64,000 bases of DNA from NCBI GenBank assembly GCA_023379675.1, contig JAMCPL010000016.1, positions 55,897-119,896 on the forward strand, in the 5' to 3' direction. The position numbers and the translations under genes are program-made. The notes under the pieces were generated by a model. It was not told where the DNA came from. It saw only the letters and a list, made by a program, of their open reading frames with translations, and made no database searches. The DNA is from Actinomycetota bacterium. Its GTDB lineage: Bacteria; Actinomycetota; Acidimicrobiia; Acidimicrobiales; JAMCPL01. Shown one piece after another: positions 47,373-56,491 of the stretch; position 1 is the stretch's first letter; each line of letters opens with the position of its first letter.

Positions 47373-48976
47373 CAGACGTTTGCCGCCTTCTTCTCACGCA
47401 TCCAACTCCTTATGGTGGCCGCCACCTCATCCGGCTGGTTCTCTATGAACTGGTTCATATCGACGCTGGGCGCGCCGGCAAGTTCCCCCCCTACCGTCTG
47501 GAGCTGGCTGGTAGGCTCGCCAACGAGCGCTCCGGGTACCTCCGGGTACTCCAAGAGGCCGTCAATCCCAAGCTCCTGCTCCGCAGACGCCCTCCTTGCC
47601 TTACGTGCTGAACGCCACAAGAGGAAGAGCACCACCAGGATCACGAGTGCAACTGCAAGCAACTTGATGTCGTTCATGAGTGCAGCCTTGCGGGTTGCCG
47701 CAGCGGCGGCAGCAGCCTGCTTGGCGGCAGTGTTGGCGGCTACAGTGGAAAACGGCATGGACGCAAAGGACATCGTGTCCCCTCTGGCCGCCACCACATG
47801 CGCGGCGTTGACCACGCCTGCCTTGAGCGTGGCAAGGCTCACTCCCGCCGGCAGGGCCCTCGAGTTGACCAGCACCGCAACAGACTGGTTGACTGGCTGG
47901 CCAGGTGATGTAACCGTACTCTGGGTCTGCGTGCCGGCTTCGCAATTCGACGTGCCCGAACTCTTCGTGTAGTTTGTGGCTCCGGTGCCAGTGGTTGGGG
48001 TCACGGTCGACCCCAGCGCTCCACCGGGAATCGTGCCAGAGCCGGTGAATTTCTCGTTGCTGGTGGATGTACTGGTGCAGAATCCGTTCACCTTGCCATT
48101 AGGCGCAGAGAGGAGAGTATGGGTGGTGGTGCTCTGCTGGTTGAAATTGAGTTGTGCGTTGACAACCACATCAGCATTGTTGGGGCCAAGCACACTGGTC
48201 AGGTAAGCCTCTATCTTGGCCTGCTCCGCCTGGTCGTATGATTGGGTGGCGCTATCCTCGGTTCCAAGAGCAGAGGTCACTCCAGGCCCTGCCAGCAAAT
48301 TGCCGTTGGAATCAGCGACGGTCACGTTGCTCGCCGACAGCCCCGGCACTGACGATGCCACAAGATGCACTATAGCCTGCACCTCGCCTGGTGATAGTGT
48401 CGCTCCTGGAGCCATATCCACGAGAACCGACGCACCTGTGGGATTGGTATTGTTCAGTACGAAAGTCTGATTTGCAGGCAGCGCGATATTCACCTGCGAC
48501 CCGGTCACGCCATTGATTGCATCGATGGTATTGGAAAGCTCGCCTTGGAGCCCGATGAGGTAGTCGGTCTGTTGTGCAAGCTGAGACGTCGTAATCCCGG
48601 CCTTGTTGACCTGCGACAACCCCACATTGCCCTGGGTGGGAAGGCCAGCTTGGGCGAGGGCCAAGCGCTGGCTTGCAACGTCGTTGGCAGGCACCATGAT
48701 GGTCGAGCCACCGTTGGCCAGTTGGAACGGCACATGGTCGGAGGTGAGCTTTGCCGTCATCGAGGCTGCATCCGAAACGGAGAGATTGGTGAACAGGGGA
48801 GCATAAGTGGGCTGGCCGGAATAGGTCATGAAAATGGCTGCAATAATAATGATCATCAGCGCAACCGCCACCACGGTGGTCTTCTGGCCGGTGGTAAAAC
48901 CATCCATGATGCTCTTCACTCGGGTGCCGATGTTCTCCCTGTAACGATTGATCTGTTCGGCCGGTACGAGAGCCAT
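47372..48976 (-). CDS. fliF: Flagellar MS-ring protein FliF
   Basis: YAPLFTNLSVSDAASMTAKLTSDHVPFQLANGGSTIMVPANDVASQRLALAQAGLP; QTDYLIGLQGELSNTI; start at MALVPAEQINRYRENI. Confidence 0.96.
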   Translation of the reverse strand: MALVPAEQINRYRENIGTRVKSIMDGFTTGQKTTVVAVALMIIIIAAIFMTYSGQPTYAPLFTNLSVSDAASMTAKLTSDHVPFQLANGGSTIMVPANDVASQRLALAQAGLPTQGNVGLSQVNKAGITTSQLAQQTDYLIGLQGELSNTIDAINGVTGSQVNIALPANQTFVLNNTNPTGASVLVDMAPGATLSPGEVQAIVHLVASSVPGLSASNVTVADSNGNLLAGPGVTSALGTEDSATQSYDQAEQAKIEAYLTSVLGPNNADVVVNAQLNFNQQSTTTHTLLSAPNGKVNGFCTSTSTSNEKFTGSGTIPGGALGSTVTPTTGTGATNYTKSSGTSNCEAGTQTQSTVTSPGQPVNQSVAVLVNSRALPAGVSLATLKAGVVNAAHVVAARGDTMSFASMPFSTVAANTAAKQAAAAAAATRKAALMNDIKLLAVALVILVVLFLLWRSARKARRASAEQELGIDGLLEYPEVPGALVGEPTSQLQTVGGELAGAPSVDMNQFIENQPDEVAATIRSWMREKKAANV

Positions 48977-49159
48977 CTCAGCGCCGCCCAGCCTTCCCTG
49001 CACAGGTATTCCCATATACCTTTGCCGCAGCAACTTTCTCCGTAACCGTGCGGCCACCGGCACCAGGTACTCTCACTGCAACCTCCTTATCTACGTCGAA
49101 TACCTTCTGCTCCACCGTCAAGCATCTCTCGTTATATCGCTCCGATCTGCTCCAACCGG

Positions 49160-49477
49160 TCATATAGGCAGGTTCATCACTTCCGTAAACGCGGTGACGG
49201 CCTTGTTCACAAGCGCCACCGTCACCTGGGTGGCAAGCGACGCCCTCGCAGTAGTGATCATCGCCTGCGCAATGTTGCCCTGGCCAGCAGCCGCCTGGGC
49301 CTGCTGGCTCGTAGCAGCCGCCTGGGTGTTCTGCAGCGAGTCGATCGCGTTGAGCATGGAGTTGGAAAACGACGGACCGCCTGATGAGGATGCACTGCCG
49401 ACGCCGCCCTGGCCACCGGCTACTTGCGAAGCACCCTGGCCAATGGAAGGAAGTGGATTTACCAGAGGAAGAGGCAT
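49160..49477 (-). CDS. fliE: Flagellar hook-basal body protein FliE
   Basis: FSNSMLNAIDSLQNTQAAATSQQAQAAAGQGNIAQAMITTARASLATQVTVALVNKAVTAFTEVMNLPI; start at MPLPLVNPLPS. Confidence 0.9.
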   Translation of the reverse strand: MPLPLVNPLPSIGQGASQVAGGQGGVGSASSSGGPSFSNSMLNAIDSLQNTQAAATSQQAQAAAGQGNIAQAMITTARASLATQVTVALVNKAVTAFTEVMNLPI

Positions 49478-49484
49478 ATCACCA

Positions 49485-49892
49485 TCAGCTCCCCAACGTA
49501 AGTGCCGACTGGTAAGCCGACTGCGCTTTTTGAAGGGCGGATACGTTTGCCTGGTAGGAGGCTTGGGCCTGGACAAGATCGACAAGCTGCTGTGACATCG
49601 ATATATCCGGGTAACGCACATACCCCTGGGCATCCGCCAAAGGATTGCCGGGCTGGTATGCTATCCTGCCTGTAGTGTTGCCCAGTGCTATGCCCACCAC
49701 GGCGACACCCCTGCCCTGATTGCCGAGAGCAGTCGACTCGGGCATGACCACAGGTGTCTGCTCGCGATATGGGATCTTGTTGGCGGGAACCGCATCGTTC
49801 ACGTTTGCGAGGTTGCCGGCCAGCGTATCGATCCACGTCTGCATAGCATTGATGCCGGAACCCGATATGGGTATCGCACCGAAAAGACTCAT
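49485..49892 (-). CDS. flgC: Flagellar rod protein FlgC
   Basis: ISGSGINAMQTWIDTLAGNLANVND; GYVRYPDISMSQQLVDLVQAQASYQANVSALQKAQSAYQSAL. Confidence 0.95.
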   Translation of the reverse strand: MSLFGAIPISGSGINAMQTWIDTLAGNLANVNDAVPANKIPYREQTPVVMPESTALGNQGRGVAVVGIALGNTTGRIAYQPGNPLADAQGYVRYPDISMSQQLVDLVQAQASYQANVSALQKAQSAYQSALTLGS

Positions 49893-50233
49893 TGAAAACT
49901 CCCTCCTGCCGCTCCCTGGACAAGCCGGTACTGGGCATTGAACATGTCCACCAATGCCTGGTACTGCATAGTTGCCTGGACTGCATCTACCATCTGGCTT
50001 CCGACATCCACGTTGTTACCGTTGGTGGTGGGAAGCCGGGGGGAGGCCGACTCGGTGATCGACGCGCTCTGGGGACCCTGCCCGCTCATTGCGCTTTCCA
50101 GGCTCGACTGGAAATGCACCTGCTGGGCGGTATACCCGGGGGTATCCACATTGGACAAGTTGCCTGCTATGGCCTGCTGGCGCTGGGTCATACCTTGCAA
50201 CGCAAAGCCCAGCACCTGCATGATATCGCTCAT
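49889..50233 (-). CDS. flgB: Flagellar rod protein FlgB
   Basis: LGFALQGMTQRQQAIAGNLSNVDTPGYTAQQVHFQSSLESAM; MQYQALVDMFNAQYRLV. Confidence 0.95.
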   Translation of the reverse strand: MSDIMQVLGFALQGMTQRQQAIAGNLSNVDTPGYTAQQVHFQSSLESAMSGQGPQSASITESASPRLPTTNGNNVDVGSQMVDAVQATMQYQALVDMFNAQYRLVQGAAGGSFQ

Positions 50234-50346
50234 CGGAACTCCTCAGTACTACTCGCTCTTTCTCCACCGGGCACCATTACGGCATCCGGCACTACATTCG
50301 AGCCCTTCCTGGGCAATTCCGGTGTCTCCATACACCGCCTCCCCTG

Positions 50347-50374
50347 TTATCGGTAGGGAATGATTAAATCTTTA
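50347..50374 (-). promoter_or_regulatory. Sigma28 (FliA)-like promoter TAAAGATT-N12-ACCGATAA upstream of flgB
   Basis: 7/8 match at each box to the TAAAGTTT / GCCGATAA consensus, one extra spacer base. Confidence 0.65.
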
Positions 50375-50411
50375 GCACATATCCAAGGTCGCAGGGTGGA
50401 TGGGCGCCGGG

Positions 50412-50440
50412 CCTGCCGTACATGCTCCTGCCGTACATGC
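50412..50440. repeat. Direct repeat CCTGCCGTACATGC x2, 15-bp period
   Basis: 50412-50425 and 50427-50440, upstream of the methyltransferase start. Confidence 0.9.
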
Positions 50441-50475
50441 CGCAATGTGCATACAATATGCGCTAGTATCTCTTC

Positions 50476-51342
50476 ATGTCATTACAAGAGACAGACGCTT
50501 GGTCGGAACTGGACAGTGCATTCCAGAATGAGCTCTCCTCCGATCTGGACCTCGAACATATCCGGCTCCTCACCCAGACAGTGACTTCGGCACCCGGCAG
50601 GAGAGCGCTATTGCAGGCATTGCATCTGGGTGACCGGAAGCACGTGCTCGACCTCGGCACCGGATTCGGCCCGGTGGTATTCGAGCTGGCCGCCCTCGGC
50701 ATCAATGATCTCTGCGGCGTTGACAACGATCAAACAGCCCTCTCCGCCGCTCGACGCATCACCACATCGCTACAAGCTTGGATACCTGGCGGATGCAACT
50801 TGAGATTCGATGAGGGCGATGCCACCGACCTGCAATTCGACGATGCCTCATTCGATCTGGTCACCTCCTTCCTCCTTTACCAGCATGTGGATGACCCACT
50901 GGGACTCACAGCTGAAGCGTGGCGAGTGCTCGAAAATGGCGGGCTCTTCTGTGCCGTCGAGGTCGACAATGGCCTGTCCGTCATGTATCCTGAGCCTTCC
51001 GAAGCCGTTACCAGGTTGGAAGAGGCCTACGACCGCCTGGCAAGCAGCAAGGGCGGCGACAGGCTGATTGGGAGGAAGCTCTCCACGATGCTCGACAACC
51101 AGGGTTTCAACATAGCGGCCATCCTCGTCCTGCCCAACGCCGCTCACGGACCAAGTCGCCCCGGCGACCTGGGACGCCAGCTCGACTTGGAAAGATTGAT
51201 GATAGCAAGGGACGCTATCGTTGGAGCAGGTCTGTTGACCCCCAACGAGATGGATGAATACCTGAGCATCTACGCCACCGAGGAAGCGTCGATCAGATTC
51301 AGACTTGAAACCCTCATAGCCGTGGTCGGGCAGAAGCCATAG
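50476..51342 (+). CDS. Class I SAM-dependent methyltransferase
   Basis: HVLDLGTGFGPVVFELAALGINDLCGVDND; FDEGDATDLQFDDASFDLVTSFLLYQHVDDP. Confidence 0.9.
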   Translation: MSLQETDAWSELDSAFQNELSSDLDLEHIRLLTQTVTSAPGRRALLQALHLGDRKHVLDLGTGFGPVVFELAALGINDLCGVDNDQTALSAARRITTSLQAWIPGGCNLRFDEGDATDLQFDDASFDLVTSFLLYQHVDDPLGLTAEAWRVLENGGLFCAVEVDNGLSVMYPEPSEAVTRLEEAYDRLASSKGGDRLIGRKLSTMLDNQGFNIAAILVLPNAAHGPSRPGDLGRQLDLERLMIARDAIVGAGLLTPNEMDEYLSIYATEEASIRFRLETLIAVVGQKP

Positions 51343-51500
51343 CCTGGCAGATCCCGCGCCAGTGCAGATGGAGAGGCGACGGATCGACCTAGCGGTCGGA
51401 ACGGCGGCTCATCCGTGGAACCTGCTGATCAAGACGGCAAGAAGTTCAAGAAACCGGAATCCTGGACGGAGGTGCCTGCGTTTGGATTACGGGGCAGGTC

Positions 51501-51899
51501 CTAGGCGCGTTGGTCCAGATACACAGGTGCGGGCGTAATGCTCAGATTGACCTGGCCAATCGCCGCCAAGGAGACGGCCACACCATCGCGTAGTCCTGCG
51601 ACCCTATCTTCCATTGATCTAATACGTTCCAGGATATCTTGGGCTCTCACACGCATGGAGGCCGTCATCTCTCCCTCACCGGGTGCGCTCACGTATGGTT
51701 GCGGCCAATCACCCTGCCCCAATGAAGCCGCCTCACAACGATCCAGGTAGCCTTCCAACCTATCGAGCACTTCCTGCCACGATAGCGCCATGTCTCCCAT
51801 GCCAGCCGCACCTCCCGCGCCTACCATACCACCAACGCCTCCCACTGGAGACGACCGCTCATCAGTCACCTCGCCGCTCGCTCGCCTCACCTCATCCAC
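51501..51899 (-). CDS. Small flagellar-locus protein, possibly FliT-like chaperone
   Basis: GTG 51899 overlaps the fliS end; helical ALSWQEVLDRLEGYLDRCEAA...; function inferred from position. Confidence 0.45.
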   Translation of the reverse strand: MDEVRRASGEVTDERSSPVGGVGGMVGAGGAAGMGDMALSWQEVLDRLEGYLDRCEAASLGQGDWPQPYVSAPGEGEMTASMRVRAQDILERIRSMEDRVAGLRDGVAVSLAAIGQVNLSITPAPVYLDQRA

Positions 51900-52389
51900 C
51901 GGAAGCGACGGCAGGAACCGGTGCAGGGGTGTCAGGCGTAGTGCCGGTGTCGTGCGAACCACCCAGGGAGCCGTCCTCCCCTGAAGCCGCCGTCCTGAAT
52001 GCATCCGCCAATCGTTCTACCAGCTCCACCACCCCACGCAAGCGCTCCACATCCTTCTGCAGATTCGCCTGGACAAGCTCACCATGGATGTAGGTATAGA
52101 GCTGGGCGAGGTTGGCTGCACCTTCCCAGAGATCGGTCCTCAGCACATCCCGTAGGGTGAGTACTATCTCCTGGGCATTCACCAAATGGTCATTTACGCC
52201 CTTCAAATCCCTGATTCCTTCCACCACGAGCAAGGACGTGGCCGTAGTAATGTCGAGCAACAGCTGATCGTAAAGCATGACGACCCTCTGCGCGGGAGTC
52301 GCCGTCAGGATGGCGTCACGCAAGTATCTCTCACGCAGATATCTCACGTTGGCGCTGGCATTACGGCCATATTCCCTACCATAAGTCAT
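51892..52389 (-). CDS. fliS: Flagellin export chaperone FliS
   Basis: TATPAQRVVMLYDQLLLDITTATSLLVVEGIRDLKGVNDHLVNAQEIVLTLRDVL; YTYIHGELVQANLQKD. Confidence 0.95.
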   Translation of the reverse strand: MTYGREYGRNASANVRYLRERYLRDAILTATPAQRVVMLYDQLLLDITTATSLLVVEGIRDLKGVNDHLVNAQEIVLTLRDVLRTDLWEGAANLAQLYTYIHGELVQANLQKDVERLRGVVELVERLADAFRTAASGEDGSLGGSHDTGTTPDTPAPVPAVASGG

Positions 52390-52486
52390 AGCTTCACCTT
52401 ACGCACAACATAAGCACCCAATGCATCATCGCGTCACTCCATATCCTGTAAACTCATATACTACAAATATACTACAAACCCATGCC

Positions 52487-55072
52487 CTATAACCCCGGCA
52501 ACTGGGCGATGGAAGAAGAGAGCATGGCGCCCTGGTTCTTCAAAGATCCCAAAGTGGCCTCCATCTGAGCGAACTGGGCCTCCAGCGTCTTTTTCTCCTG
52601 AGCGACTATCTGTGAATAGAAAGCTATCTGCGGATCGAGACCTGTCGACTGCTGTTGAAGGCTGTTGATCGTGGTGGTGACGGAACCATTGATGGGACTT
52701 GATGCCGCGTACATCTGGCTGGAAAGCTGCTGGCCGAGACCCTGGACATAGGTGATATTAGTCGAAATCGGATATGTCAGGGTGCCTGGCGTGGTAATCT
52801 GCAGATCCAGGCCGGCGAGCGGGGAATTGGTGGTCGGAAATGCCAGGTACTGGCCATTCCCCGTACCGTATACATCGGTACCGTTCACATCTATGTATCC
52901 CGCGACATTCTGACCGGCATAGGTATAAGTGGTATTGGCCGCCGCCGCCAGCCCGGTAGTGCCCGTTCCCGAGGCGGTCGACGACAGGGTAAAGCCTGCA
53001 GAACCACCATAGGAGTTGGATGTAACCTGTACGGCATAGCCTGAAGTAGTGTCCACCACCTGGGCAGATAGAGCCATACTGTTGTTTGCAAAGGTCTGGT
53101 TGAGACCCTGGGCTATGGCGGAGAGCGTCTCGCCCACCGTAGTGGCATAAGTTGCCGTAGCGCCCCCGCTACCCACCGTCAGGGTCTCGGCAGTCGATAC
53201 TGTCGAGGTCGGAGATGAATAGTATTCGTCTCCGGTATCGGTAGCCTGTAGGGCAGGCTGGGTAACGGTCAGAGCGTATGTACCAGGCTGGGTCTGGTTA
53301 GACGCGTACACCAGGCTGATCTCAGAAGTGTAAGGCGATCCCGAGGGAAGCTGGATGCCCTGCTCGAAAAGGGCGGCCACCTGGTGAGGATGGGCTGCAA
53401 ACTCAGACTCGAAGGTAGTCTGATTGAAACTTATCGTGCCATTTGAAGTGACGCTGATGCCCGCCGCCAGCGCGTTGCCAAGGTTTGAGGTACCGCCATT
53501 TGTTGCAAAGGTGGAGAGGATCTGACCCTGTATCCCTTGCAGTATGGCGTTGCCCATGAGGGGCCCCGCAACCTTGCTCTGATCGTTGTACCCGGCATAC
53601 TTCTGGATATCGGAGAGAACCTGGTTTGCGGCGGTAACCAGGTTCTGAACCTGCGTTGCCTGACCGGCGGCATTGGGCGCAACGGTGATGGTCGTGCTGC
53701 CAGTACCGGTTACCGTTACATTGGTGCCTGGCATCACATTGTTGAAGGTATCAGTCTGAGATGACAGCGTGTAGCCGCTCGTGCCACCCACCGAAATCTG
53801 GGCATTCTGAGCAGATTGGATGGCGTTCATGTTTCCAAGTACGGTTCCAAACGGGTTGTACGCGTCCGCACCGCTCAACGGGACGGTGATCTGCCCGTCT
53901 GTTCCAGTGGTGCTGGATGCAAGCTGGAGGATGTAAGCTCCCGACGAGGTCTGCACGGCTGAAGCTGTGACACCTGCACCTGCCGCATTGATATTATTGA
54001 CCACGTCCCCCAATGATCCATTGCCCAAAGATATATTTGTCGCACTTACCGTTCCGGTGGAGAGCGCCGCCGTAGATCCATTCGGCCCGGTTGCACCGGC
54101 AAACTTCACCTCTATAGAGCCGCCACTCGAGTCTCCGGAAGTGAGCTGCACCTCCCCCCCAGGAGCAATGTTGGTAATCGTGTTGGAAGTGCCGTCGACA
54201 TTGACAACGGCATTCACTCCGCTCACGGTCGTACCGGTCGGGAGATCCAGCGCTGCGGCAGCCGTAGAGGGATCCGTAGTAGCGGTGGAGGAATTGATTT
54301 CAAGGGTATCGGCGCTACCGGAATCGTTGGTGGAGACCACAAGCTCACCGGAGGAATTGAGCGAGAAGTTCACTGGAGCACCCGCGGACGATGCCGCCGA
54401 GTTCAGGTCGGAGACGATCTGGCTCGGAGAAAGGGTCGTGCCGGTAGGTAGCGTGAGGGAATATGCGGTTCCATTCACCGTCAGTCCCAGAGTGTTGTCG
54501 GAGGTAGTGAAGGATTGGGAGGTCAGTGCAGCCGTACCGGTAATTGTGGCGGCTTGAGATGCCTGGGTCACCTGTATTGAATGGCTCCCGAGAGCAAGCC
54601 CCGATCCCTGGACAGTGGCGAGCCACTGGAAGCCGTAGTTCTCCGCTCCTTTCGAAAGTAGGTACTGTGAATCGGATGTGATGCTCGTGGATGTCGAGCT
54701 GACCGAGTTCTGGCTGGCAAGTATCTCGGCTTGGGCGAGCTGGTTGACGGAAAAAGTGAGCGATCCAGACGCGGCACCGGCCGTTGCAGTGGCGGTGGCT
54801 ACGGAGGTGTCGGAAGAAGAAGCTGTCATCAGGTTCCATCCGGAAGGCGTGGAAAGCGACTGGGCGGCGGTCTGGAATGCCGCTATGTCCTTGTTGATCG
54901 CTTGCCAGTCCTTGACCTGGGAATTGATCTGGGACTGCTGGTTCTCGAGATTGGTGACCGGAAGCTCGTATGACTGGAGTAAGGCGCTGATAACCTGCTG
55001 GGTATTGATGCCGGATATAAGCCCGTTCACCAAGAACTGGGGTGAAAATCCTGATGGACTCGTAATTGACAT
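52487..55072 (-). CDS. fliD: Flagellar filament cap protein FliD
   Basis: GFSPQFLVNGLISGINTQQVISALLQSYELPVTNLENQQSQINSQVKDWQAINKDIAAFQTAAQSL; C-terminal coiled coil EKKTLEAQFAQMEATLGSLKNQGAML. Confidence 0.95.
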   Translation of the reverse strand: MSITSPSGFSPQFLVNGLISGINTQQVISALLQSYELPVTNLENQQSQINSQVKDWQAINKDIAAFQTAAQSLSTPSGWNLMTASSSDTSVATATATAGAASGSLTFSVNQLAQAEILASQNSVSSTSTSITSDSQYLLSKGAENYGFQWLATVQGSGLALGSHSIQVTQASQAATITGTAALTSQSFTTSDNTLGLTVNGTAYSLTLPTGTTLSPSQIVSDLNSAASSAGAPVNFSLNSSGELVVSTNDSGSADTLEINSSTATTDPSTAAAALDLPTGTTVSGVNAVVNVDGTSNTITNIAPGGEVQLTSGDSSGGSIEVKFAGATGPNGSTAALSTGTVSATNISLGNGSLGDVVNNINAAGAGVTASAVQTSSGAYILQLASSTTGTDGQITVPLSGADAYNPFGTVLGNMNAIQSAQNAQISVGGTSGYTLSSQTDTFNNVMPGTNVTVTGTGSTTITVAPNAAGQATQVQNLVTAANQVLSDIQKYAGYNDQSKVAGPLMGNAILQGIQGQILSTFATNGGTSNLGNALAAGISVTSNGTISFNQTTFESEFAAHPHQVAALFEQGIQLPSGSPYTSEISLVYASNQTQPGTYALTVTQPALQATDTGDEYYSSPTSTVSTAETLTVGSGGATATYATTVGETLSAIAQGLNQTFANNSMALSAQVVDTTSGYAVQVTSNSYGGSAGFTLSSTASGTGTTGLAAAANTTYTYAGQNVAGYIDVNGTDVYGTGNGQYLAFPTTNSPLAGLDLQITTPGTLTYPISTNITYVQGLGQQLSSQMYAASSPINGSVTTTINSLQQQSTGLDPQIAFYSQIVAQEKKTLEAQFAQMEATLGSLKNQGAMLSSSIAQLPGL

Positions 55073-55337
55073 ATCCCTGCCTCCGTAATAGCAGATCTTT
55101 AACTACTGGCGTACCAACCCGCCACGTATTACTAAACGCTCAAAATCCGAAACTCCGGCCACCACCCTAAGCAAAGCATATGGCTCCAAGTTTCGAAGTC
55201 CCCTGGAGTTCCTGCCTTGGAGAGTGGTGGCCCGACCGGTACAATACCAACAGGCACAATGCCGACCGACCCACCGTTATCTCTCCAACAAGTGGCAGAA
55301 GCCACAGTTAACTTTTAACTTTTAACTTTATCCTGGA

Positions 55338-56195
55338 TCAGATCAGCTTCAGGATAAGTGAAGGCGCAGTCTGGGCCTGAGCCAGCATCGCCACACCAGT
55401 CTGCATGAGGATCTGGTCCGTGCTGAAGGTGGTCATTTCCTGTGCCATGTTCACGTCCACCATGCCGGAGTACGCTGCCTGCAGGTTCTGGTTGCCGACG
55501 GTAAGGTTGGCAACCAGGGCGCCCAACTCGTTCTGCGTGGCACCAAGTGATGACTCTATGGTGTCCACCGAATTGAGAGCACTCTGCACGGCGGCAATTG
55601 CCGCCGTTGCCGACGCGGCATTTGCAACCGACACGGATGCGGCGAGTAACCCAAGTGCACCTGTAGTCACTGCATTCATGCTGAGGCTCACCTGCTGGTA
55701 AGCATTCGCTCCGCCGGCCGTGCCAGCAGCCTGGGCGAATGCACCGACCTGGATGACAAAGGTCTGATTAGAGTTCAGCAACTGCGTGGTGCCATAGCTG
55801 GTCGAATTGGCTATCTGATCGATCTGGGCCTGCAACGCCGAAAACTCCTGCTCGTTGGCGCTCAGCGACGTGGAGTCATTGGTTGCCGAGTTGGCGGAAG
55901 CCACAGCCAGCTGATCCATGGTCTGCAGTATCGAAGTGATCTGGTTGAGCGCTCCGGTAGCCGTCTGCACCATCGCCGTAGTGTTCTGGGCATTCGACAT
56001 CGCCTGCTGGTAACCGGTCGACTGGAAAGACAACGCCTCCGAAGTCACATACCCTGCCGGGTTGTCCGCTGCAGTCTGTATCTGCAAGCCCGACGAGAGC
56101 CGTGATATTGCGGTGCTCATTGCCGAATCCGTACTGTTCAAGTTGTTGTAGGCCTGGATGGCCGACATATTTGTATTTACTACTAGAGATGACAT
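55338..56195 (-). CDS. fliC: Flagellin
   Basis: VNTNMSAIQAYNNLNSTDSAMSTAISRLSSGLQIQTAADNPAGYVTSEAL; VDVNMAQEMTTFSTDQILMQTGVAMLAQAQTAPSLILKLI. Confidence 0.97.
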   Translation of the reverse strand: MSSLVVNTNMSAIQAYNNLNSTDSAMSTAISRLSSGLQIQTAADNPAGYVTSEALSFQSTGYQQAMSNAQNTTAMVQTATGALNQITSILQTMDQLAVASANSATNDSTSLSANEQEFSALQAQIDQIANSTSYGTTQLLNSNQTFVIQVGAFAQAAGTAGGANAYQQVSLSMNAVTTGALGLLAASVSVANAASATAAIAAVQSALNSVDTIESSLGATQNELGALVANLTVGNQNLQAAYSGMVDVNMAQEMTTFSTDQILMQTGVAMLAQAQTAPSLILKLI

Positions 56196-56329
56196 CCTTA
56201 TCTCCTTTTATCTCTAATGTTTTCCTTCCCCCCTCCATGGGGGCTTACTGGCAGTATACAACAAATCAGGCCAGCATGCGAGGTGACCCACGCATGCCCA
56301 CACTCATTGCCGTACTACATACTTATTGG

Positions 56330-56356
56330 TTATCGTCCAGCCGGTACGAAACCTGA
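56330..56356 (-). promoter_or_regulatory. Sigma28 (FliA)-like promoter TCAGGTTT-N11-GACGATAA for fliC
   Basis: 6/8 and 7/8 matches to TAAAGTTT-N11-GCCGATAA with exact spacing. Confidence 0.7.
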
Positions 56357-56376
56357 AGCACAAAAATCCCAATCCT

Positions 56377-56404
56377 TCAAGTAATCTTCGCGGGTTGCCG
56401 ATAG
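56377..56404 (+). promoter_or_regulatory. Possible sigma28-like promoter TCAAGTAA-N12-GCCGATAG for the giant glycosyltransferase
   Basis: -10 box 7/8, -35 box 5/8, spacer one longer than consensus. Confidence 0.4.
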
Positions 56405-56491
56405 ACTGAGAACGGGCAACGTCCCACACGGGGGTATTTATTACATGGCGAAGGATGAAAACACCATAAGACATGAGAGGCTGGCAAGCCG

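Noticed and set aside
51343-51500. Possible structural RNA or tRNA in the gap after the methyltransferase
   Set aside because: No cloverleaf with acceptor and T-arm consensus could be drawn
55311-55331. AACTTTT x3 near the fliC stop
   Set aside because: Short 7-bp repeat, probably part of the 3-prime region/terminator; too little to support more
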